Source: Paenibacillus whitsoniae (GTDB taxonomy: Bacteria; Bacillota; Bacilli; Paenibacillales; NBRC-103111). From it: a stretch of 64,000 bases of DNA. Positions 59,100-64,000 of the stretch are shown one piece after another. The position numbers and the translations under genes are program-made. The DNA is taken from NCBI RefSeq assembly GCF_003955665.1, contig NZ_RXHU01000074.1, forward strand, positions 24,908 to 88,907. Direction: 5' to 3'. The notes under the pieces are model-generated. The model had not been told where the DNA came from. It worked only from the letters and a program-made list of their open reading frames with translations, and ran no database searches. The first letter of the stretch is position 1. Every line of letters starts with the position of its first letter.

Positions 59100-59447
59100 T
59101 TAGCCGATGATCGCGAATGCTGCGACGCCTGAAGGAACGGTACGCGTACGGAAGAGGACGCCGTCTTGATCGAAAGTGCGGAGGATGAGCGTACGCGTTG
59201 TAGGTGTGCCTATGGAACGGAAGACGGCTGTACCGTAGTTGTCGAAACGAACGGTCGCGAGACGCGTGCCGCCAACTGTGCTTGCTGTGCAAGTAAAGCC
59301 GGCAGTTTGGAAAGGAACGCCGCTTGTGCTTACCCATAGCACCGTGAAGCGGGAGAGGCGCTGCGTTGGTTTGAGTGTTCCCGGCATGCGGCGGAGTACT
59401 TTGCCTTGACCGGTGTCGAGTTTAGCGGGACGTAATGCTTTAGCCAT
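59100..59447 (-). CDS. Small hypothetical beta-rich protein
   Basis: 115 residues from the ATG at 59447, with GGGAGGTG upstream. No family recognised. It is basic, with no Cys before residue 50 and no signal peptide. It starts MAKALRPAKLDTGQGKVLRR and continues as alternating beta-strand/turn sequence rich in Thr, Arg and Val (GTRLATVRFDNYGTAVFRSI, TFDQDGVLFRTRTVP). Could be a spore-coat or surface-associated protein, but nothing in the sequence proves it. Confidence 0.65.
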   Translation of the reverse strand: MAKALRPAKLDTGQGKVLRRMPGTLKPTQRLSRFTVLWVSTSGVPFQTAGFTCTASTVGGTRLATVRFDNYGTAVFRSIGTPTTRTLILRTFDQDGVLFRTRTVPSGVAAFAIIG

Positions 59448-59589
59448 CGAAATCACCTCCCTTTTTTCTATCTGATCCTAGTAAATGCAGAAAGGGAGGT
59501 GCCCGAGTGATAGATTATCCTATATGATGAAAAATGTGCAAATAACGGGATCGCTTCACAAGGCTGTGCCCCTGCCTACCAACGTTTGC

Positions 59590-61653
59590 TTAAGGCTTTG
59601 CGGGACGTTTCATAAGCACGATACCGTTGACGGCAAGCTCGAGGATGCCTTGCAGAGGCGCGTTCGTTTCCAGCTCTGAATAGCTGCGACCATCAAGCTG
59701 AACACGCTGCACCTTGCCGCTGAAATTCATGACAAAGACATAGGCCGTCTCGCCGTCCGTCCGAATCTGAGCCGTCACGCCTTGCGGCAGCTCTGTATCC
59801 ATTGCGCGGGCTGTGTCGGTTTGCGCAACAACGGACTTGTAGAACGCCGACAAGAAGTCCGGCTTGAGCCGTGTCGCCATATGGTAGGCCTGTCCAGCGC
59901 CGAAGACATTTCGGGTCAGCGCCGGTTGTTCGGCATAGAAGCTGTCCGTGTACACGCCAAGTACTTCGGCGCCTTCCGTGTGAACGATTTCGCAAATTTC
60001 ATGCGCTTCGAACGTACCGGATAGGCCGAGCGGATTGTCAGGCAGCAGACGCAAGCCGTTGCGGTCGTGGTCATAAAGCCCTTCGATTTCCTCTGCCCAA
60101 ATGCCGAGCGTGCGGCGGAGCGGTCCCGGGAACCCGCCAAGATGGCACAGGTCGTGCTCATTCACGATGCCGGACCAGTACGTGGTGACGAGTGTGCCGC
60201 CGCCTTCAACAAACGCTTCGAGCCGCCGGCCGGTTTCTTCGGTGCATAGATAGAGCATAGGGGCCACGATCAGCTTATAGCCGGCGAAAATGTCCTGGGA
60301 GCCGATGACGTCGACGGGCACCCCGAGTTCCCACAACGCGCGATGGTGCTGGTGCACTGTTCGCTCGTAGTGGATGCCGGAATTCCGGGGACCTTGCGCG
60401 TCCTTGACCGCCCAGCGATTGTCCCAGTCGAAGAGGATGGCGGCTTCAGCCGGCGTCGTGGTACCGATGATAGCGGAGATATCTCCTAATGTCTTGCCGA
60501 GTGCAGCGACATCGCGGAAGACGCGCGTATGCTCATGCCCGGCGTGATCGACGACGGCACCGTGAAATTTTTCGCTGGAGCCCCGGCTTTTGCGCCATTG
60601 AAAATATTGCACGGAATCCGAACCGTGCGCGATCGCCTGAAGCGAGGAGAGCCGGTGCATGCCGGGCTGCTTGAGTTTGCTGACCTTTTGCCAGTTCGTC
60701 TGGCTCGGTGTGCTTTCCATGAGCAGGAATGGCTTCTGCTTAAGTGAGCGGAACAAATCGTGATAAAAAGCGGTGGACGCCGCAAGCTCGCTGTCATCCT
60801 GCCCATCATGCCACATCGGATAGGAGTCCCAGGAAATGACGTCCAGACAATCGGCAAGTTTCCGGTAATCGAGCATCTCGATTAAATGCATGTTGGTTGT
60901 CACTGGGAGCGCGGGATTGGCACTGCGAACCGAAGCGATCTCATGCTGGCAAAAGGCGACGGTCTGGTCGGTAACGAACCGGTTCCAGTCGAGATTGTGC
61001 CCGTGAACCGCGTTCTCGCCGTGCGGCGCCGGGGATTCGACTTGGCTCCAGGACGAGTACGTATGCGCCCAGAAGGAAGTCCACCAAGCGGCATTCAGCG
61101 CTTCCAGCGTGCCGTATTTTTGCTGCAGCCAGGCACGGAACGCGTCCTGACAATAGCCGCAATGGCAGTCGCCACCGAACTCGTTGGAGATATGCCAACC
61201 GATGACCGCGGGATGATGACCGTAACGCTCGGCTAATGCACCGTTAATCCGCGCCGTTCGGTCCCGGTAAACCGGGCTGGTATAGCAGTGATTGTGCCGC
61301 ACACCGTGCAGATTGCGTACGCGGCCCCGAGAGACGCGCAGCACTTCCGGGTATTTCTCCGACATCCAGGCCGGACGCGCACCGCTCGGGGTTGCCAGCC
61401 ATGCGTAAATACCGTTAGCTGCGAACGAATCGAGTACATGGTCAAGCCATTCAAACGTGAACACACCTTCTTCCGGCTCCAGAGCCGCCCAGGCAAAAAT
61501 CCCGATCGCCATCACATTGCAGCCGGCCAGCTTCATGAGCCGAATGTCTTCTGCGAGCACTTGCGGGTCGTGCAGCCATTGATCGGGATTATAGTCAGCC
61601 CCGTGCATCAGAACAGGCAATTTGGGACTAATCGGCGGAAATTTTCGAATCAT
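59590..61653 (-). CDS. GH42 beta-galactosidase
   Basis: 687 residues from the ATG at 61653, with AAGGAGA nine bases upstream. The GH42 N-terminus is MHGADYNPDQWLHDPQVLAE. The acid/base Glu is in GWHISNEFGGDCHCGYCQDA, next to the zinc-binding Cys cluster. The nucleophile Glu is in LLMESTPSQTNWQ. A trimerisation domain and C-terminal beta domain follow. No signal peptide, so it is intracellular; it cleaves beta-galactosides from imported oligosaccharides. Divergent from an AraC regulator. Confidence 0.95.
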   Translation of the reverse strand: MIRKFPPISPKLPVLMHGADYNPDQWLHDPQVLAEDIRLMKLAGCNVMAIGIFAWAALEPEEGVFTFEWLDHVLDSFAANGIYAWLATPSGARPAWMSEKYPEVLRVSRGRVRNLHGVRHNHCYTSPVYRDRTARINGALAERYGHHPAVIGWHISNEFGGDCHCGYCQDAFRAWLQQKYGTLEALNAAWWTSFWAHTYSSWSQVESPAPHGENAVHGHNLDWNRFVTDQTVAFCQHEIASVRSANPALPVTTNMHLIEMLDYRKLADCLDVISWDSYPMWHDGQDDSELAASTAFYHDLFRSLKQKPFLLMESTPSQTNWQKVSKLKQPGMHRLSSLQAIAHGSDSVQYFQWRKSRGSSEKFHGAVVDHAGHEHTRVFRDVAALGKTLGDISAIIGTTTPAEAAILFDWDNRWAVKDAQGPRNSGIHYERTVHQHHRALWELGVPVDVIGSQDIFAGYKLIVAPMLYLCTEETGRRLEAFVEGGGTLVTTYWSGIVNEHDLCHLGGFPGPLRRTLGIWAEEIEGLYDHDRNGLRLLPDNPLGLSGTFEAHEICEIVHTEGAEVLGVYTDSFYAEQPALTRNVFGAGQAYHMATRLKPDFLSAFYKSVVAQTDTARAMDTELPQGVTAQIRTDGETAYVFVMNFSGKVQRVQLDGRSYSELETNAPLQGILELAVNGIVLMKRPAKP

Positions 61654-61705
61654 GCATCCATCTCTCCTTGAAAAAAATAATGATCGTCGACCTAGTGGTT
61701 TCCTT

Positions 61706-61734
61706 TTGATTATAGGACACGCCGGAGCTATACT
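61706..61734 (+). promoter_or_regulatory. Promoter of the AraC gene beside the beta-galactosidase gene
   Basis: The -35 TTGATT (61706-61711), 17-bp spacer and -10 TATACT (61729-61734) lie 55 bp ahead of the ATG at 61789. Confidence 0.65.
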
Positions 61735-61788
61735 AATAGAACAGATGATGGAGAAAATCGTATAAAATGAACATGGAGGGACGCTCGC

Positions 61789-62643
61789 ATGATGCCGTTT
61801 CTGCTGGCGGAGCTGCTGCCGCCTGAATCCGCTCTTCCGCTCCATGTGTATTGCGTGGGCAGCCATGAGCAGAAGCAGCTTTACAGGCCGGAGGGGTTTC
61901 CGGCGCATCAACTGTTCTTAAGCCGCAACGGGAGAGGCATCTTTCGCATTGCCGGAGGGCGAGAGCTAAGCATGTCCCCGGGTTCGATTTTGCTGCTGCC
62001 CGCTGGGGTACATCACGAATATTATCCCGAGCAGCGCCGGGAGGATTGGGAGCTTGGCTTTGTCGCTTTTAACGGTACGGCGGCCGAAGCGATGCTAACT
62101 CATGTCAGTTGCGGGACGCCAATGGCATGTGCGGACGAAGATTTTCAGAAGCTATGGAACAAACTGGAAGGTCTTTGGCAGTGCATTCATCTGGATAGCG
62201 AGAATGGCGATGGGGAAGCGTCGCGGCGCATGTACGATATGCTGATTGCGGTAATGGAAAGCCGGAGCGGGCGGGAGGTCAGGGCGCGGGTGCATCCTCC
62301 TGGACAAGCGAACGGCGCTTTGCGGGAAGCGGTCAAGCTGATTCACGACCATTATAATGAGGGCATTCAGGTGTCCAATCTGGCTAGAGCCGTGGGCTAT
62401 TCCGTTCAGCATTTCAATCGGTTGTTTACGGCCAGCTACGGAGTGTCGCCGCAGCAATATATTCAGCAGATGCGGATGCGCCGGTCTGTGCAGCTTTTTG
62501 AAGAGCAGCCGGGGATGACGATCGACGAAGTTGCGCAGCAAATGGGGATGGAAACGAGCTATTTTATCCGGATGTTTAAAAGAACTTACGGCTATACGCC
62601 AAAACAGTGGCTGAAGCATGTCCATACGAAGCGGCCCATGTAA
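61789..62643 (+). CDS. AraC-family transcriptional regulator
   Basis: 284 residues with GGAGGG before the ATG. Cupin-like N-terminal region (HQLFLSRNGRGIFRIAGGRE, PGSILLLPAGVHHEYYPEQ) and C-terminal double helix-turn-helix (IQVSNLARAVGYSVQHFNRL, VSPQQYIQQMRMRRSVQLF, MGMETSYFIRMFKRTYGYTP). Divergent from the GH42 gene; likely its galactoside-responsive activator. Confidence 0.92.
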   Translation: MMPFLLAELLPPESALPLHVYCVGSHEQKQLYRPEGFPAHQLFLSRNGRGIFRIAGGRELSMSPGSILLLPAGVHHEYYPEQRREDWELGFVAFNGTAAEAMLTHVSCGTPMACADEDFQKLWNKLEGLWQCIHLDSENGDGEASRRMYDMLIAVMESRSGREVRARVHPPGQANGALREAVKLIHDHYNEGIQVSNLARAVGYSVQHFNRLFTASYGVSPQQYIQQMRMRRSVQLFEEQPGMTIDEVAQQMGMETSYFIRMFKRTYGYTPKQWLKHVHTKRPM

Positions 62644-62664
62644 AGGTGCCGTTCTGCAAAAAAA

Positions 62665-62714
62665 AAGGGTGTTCCCGCTTACCGCATTCGTTCACGGTAA
62701 TCAGGAGCACCCTT
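62665..62714. terminator. Bidirectional terminator
   Basis: AAGGGTGTTCC and GGAGCACCCTT form the stem, with a CTTACCG/CGGTAAT-like inner pairing. A-rich on the left, T-rich on the right, between convergent genes. Confidence 0.8.
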
Positions 62715-62718
62715 CTCT

Positions 62719-64000
62719 TTATTGGGCAGAGACGGTCTCGAGCTCTTTCACGCTTTGATAGATCAGGTTGAACAGCTCTTCGAGGTTGCTTTCCTCGATG
62801 CAGGAGAACGCTACGCGCAGGTCCGTTTCTCCGAGTGCAATCGTGCCCACGCCATGCTGGTTCAGCAGTTGTACGCGTACGGATTCGGCATCGACGGTTT
62901 TCAACTTGAGGCACATGAAGTAACCGGAGTTGAACGGGTAGTAATCCCATACATCGTCAAACTTGCCGCTGTCCAGGATCGCTTTGGTGCGGTTCGCGCG
63001 GCCTTTCATGATTTCGTATTTCTCCAGCTTCTGCTGGTTGAATTCCGGAGAATTCAGGGCGTGAAGCACGAACGTTTGGGAGGGATGCGGGCCGCTGGAA
63101 ATCGTAGCGCGGATAATGCCCATCGTTTTCTGCTCCAGTGCTGCGAGCAGCGCTTCGCTTTGGCCGGCATACGTGATGAAGCCGACGCGGAAGCCCCAGA
63201 CGTACTCTTCTTTGGTCGCGCCGTCGATTTTCACGGCAAGCACGCGCGGGTGCAGATCCGCCAGCTGCCCGAAAATAGACTCGTGCATGGAATCCTCAAA
63301 GAACAGACCGAAGTATGCATCGTCCGTCAGCACGACTACATTGATGCCGGCTTCCGCCGCTTCCTTGATCGCCGCCGTAATCTCGCGGCCTTCCTGTGCG
63401 TTCGGCGTGTAGCCAGTCGGGTTGTTCGGGAAGTTCAGCACGACGATCGCTTTGCCCTTGGACTTCTGCGCCAGCAGCGCGTCGCGAAGGCCGGCGGAGT
63501 TGAACTTCATCGCATTCGTGTACAGCGGATAGTTCACGATCTGGGCGCCCCGGCGAATTTCAAACGTGAGCTCGTAGTTTTCCCAGTTTTTGTCCGGAAT
63601 GATAACCGCATCGCCTGCGTCTGCAAACAAGTCTGCCGCTATGCTCAGGCCATGTGTCAATGCGTTCGTCACAATCGGATTTCCGATCAATTTGCTGCCG
63701 ATTGCCGGGTTTTCTTCCAGCATTTTTTTGCGCCAAGCGGTGCGAAGTTCAGGCTTGCCCGCAGGCGGCGCATATTCATAAATGTCTTTCGGATTATAAG
63801 TAGAAAGTGTATCTTGAATGACCTTCAGATGCATAGGCTGCCCGTTCTCGATAGCGATACCGATCGTAGCATTGAACTTCTTGGCTTTGGCTTTTGCTTC
63901 AGCCGATTGGCTGAGAATGCCTTCTTTCGGGAAGTAAATCGATTTGCCTAGTGCAGAAAGCATGTCGTACACGTGATTGTTTTCGCGTTGCAGGGTCTCG
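62719..64000 (-). CDS. Class I/II PLP-dependent aminotransferase (5' end outside window)
   Basis: At least 427 residues; the frame stays open to the window edge (ETLQRENNHVYDMLSALGKS), so the true start is beyond 64000. Fold-type I aminotransferase: VLNFPNNPTGYTPNAQEG, the DDAYFGLFFEDS substrate/PLP strand, the PLP-lysine in KIDGATKEEYVWGFRVGF, and the C-terminal Arg in DLRVAFSCIEE. The substrate amino acid is not clear; GATKEEYVWG-type members act on aspartate, alanine or aromatic amino acids. Ends at a terminator shared with the AraC gene. Confidence 0.9.
   Translation of the reverse strand, partial: ETLQRENNHVYDMLSALGKSIYFPKEGILSQSAEAKAKAKKFNATIGIAIENGQPMHLKVIQDTLSTYNPKDIYEYAPPAGKPELRTAWRKKMLEENPAIGSKLIGNPIVTNALTHGLSIAADLFADAGDAVIIPDKNWENYELTFEIRRGAQIVNYPLYTNAMKFNSAGLRDALLAQKSKGKAIVVLNFPNNPTGYTPNAQEGREITAAIKEAAEAGINVVVLTDDAYFGLFFEDSMHESIFGQLADLHPRVLAVKIDGATKEEYVWGFRVGFITYAGQSEALLAALEQKTMGIIRATISSGPHPSQTFVLHALNSPEFNQQKLEKYEIMKGRANRTKAILDSGKFDDVWDYYPFNSGYFMCLKLKTVDAESVRVQLLNQHGVGTIALGETDLRVAFSCIEESNLEELFNLIYQSVKELETVSAQ

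Noticed and set aside
62722..63951. 409-residue open frame on the + strand
   Set aside because: Exactly antisense to the aminotransferase gene; its product is Arg/Phe/His-rich with no family motif, as expected from codon bias on the other strand.
1..64000. rRNA, tRNA, transposase, integrase or attachment sites
   Set aside because: No rRNA or tRNA consensus, transposase or integrase protein motif, or paired end repeats were seen on either strand.

Overview
The window looks like a stretch of chromosome from a spore-forming, low-to-mid GC Gram-positive of the Paenibacillus type. This is judged from family content, not from a database match. The pointers are strong AGGAGG-type ribosome sites, a cytoplasmic YesM/YesN-like two-component pair beside an Lpl-like sugar ABC transporter, copper-amine-oxidase 'stalk' domain proteins, many AraC regulators, a CcpA cre-like site and classical Fur boxes. 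No rRNA, tRNA, CRISPR array, insertion sequence or phage was seen.

Layout. (0-5 kb) A large ATPase/LuxR regulator diverges from a tandemly duplicated secreted protein/lipoprotein pair. (5-11 kb) A Fur-controlled siderophore block: PPTase, a Btr-like AraC regulator fused to a binding-protein domain, a lipoprotein receptor and two FecCD permeases, with no ATPase; intergenic repeats follow. (11-15.5 kb) Beta-lactamase-fold hydrolase, P-loop kinase, a cyclic-di-GMP-I riboswitch in front of a frameshifted secreted toxin-like gene with an immunity-like partner, and an ArsR-type regulator. (15.5-20 kb) Hairpin cluster, UgtP-like glycolipid glucosyltransferase and a YhgE/Pip membrane protein. (20-25.3 kb) A four-gene operon: amidohydrolase, PucR regulator, amidohydrolase, NMT1-type binding lipoprotein. 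(25-43.5 kb) A large carbohydrate locus: Gfo/Idh/MocA dehydrogenase, 1532-aa multidomain glycosidase preceded by a possible leader ORF, ABC transporter (SBP and two permeases), YesM/YesN pair, FAD-dependent oxidoreductase and a chemoreceptor. (43.8-48.6 kb) D-amino-acid-oxidase-like flavoenzyme, E. coli-type chorismate synthase, EPSP synthase and a divergent LysR. (48.6-59.5 kb) Small enzymes and regulators, including two WYL regulators, an epoxide hydrolase and an AlkZ-like DNA glycosylase. (59.5-64 kb) GH42 beta-galactosidase with divergent AraC regulator, and an aminotransferase cut by the window edge.

How it works together. The siderophore genes read as an inducible, iron-repressed import system that must borrow an ATPase from elsewhere. 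The carbohydrate locus appears to be one regulon: the ABC operon and the FAD oxidoreductase gene share a ~36-bp element placed at the same distance from a -10-like box. A 74-bp remnant of a second copy of the oxidoreductase gene lies between the binding-protein gene and the glycosidase gene.

The most unusual items are the c-di-GMP riboswitch/toxin-immunity unit, the shared upstream element, the leader ORF, the oxidoreductase remnant, two families of intergenic hairpin repeats, and the WYL/epoxide hydrolase/AlkZ-like group, which could be a genotoxin-defence unit.
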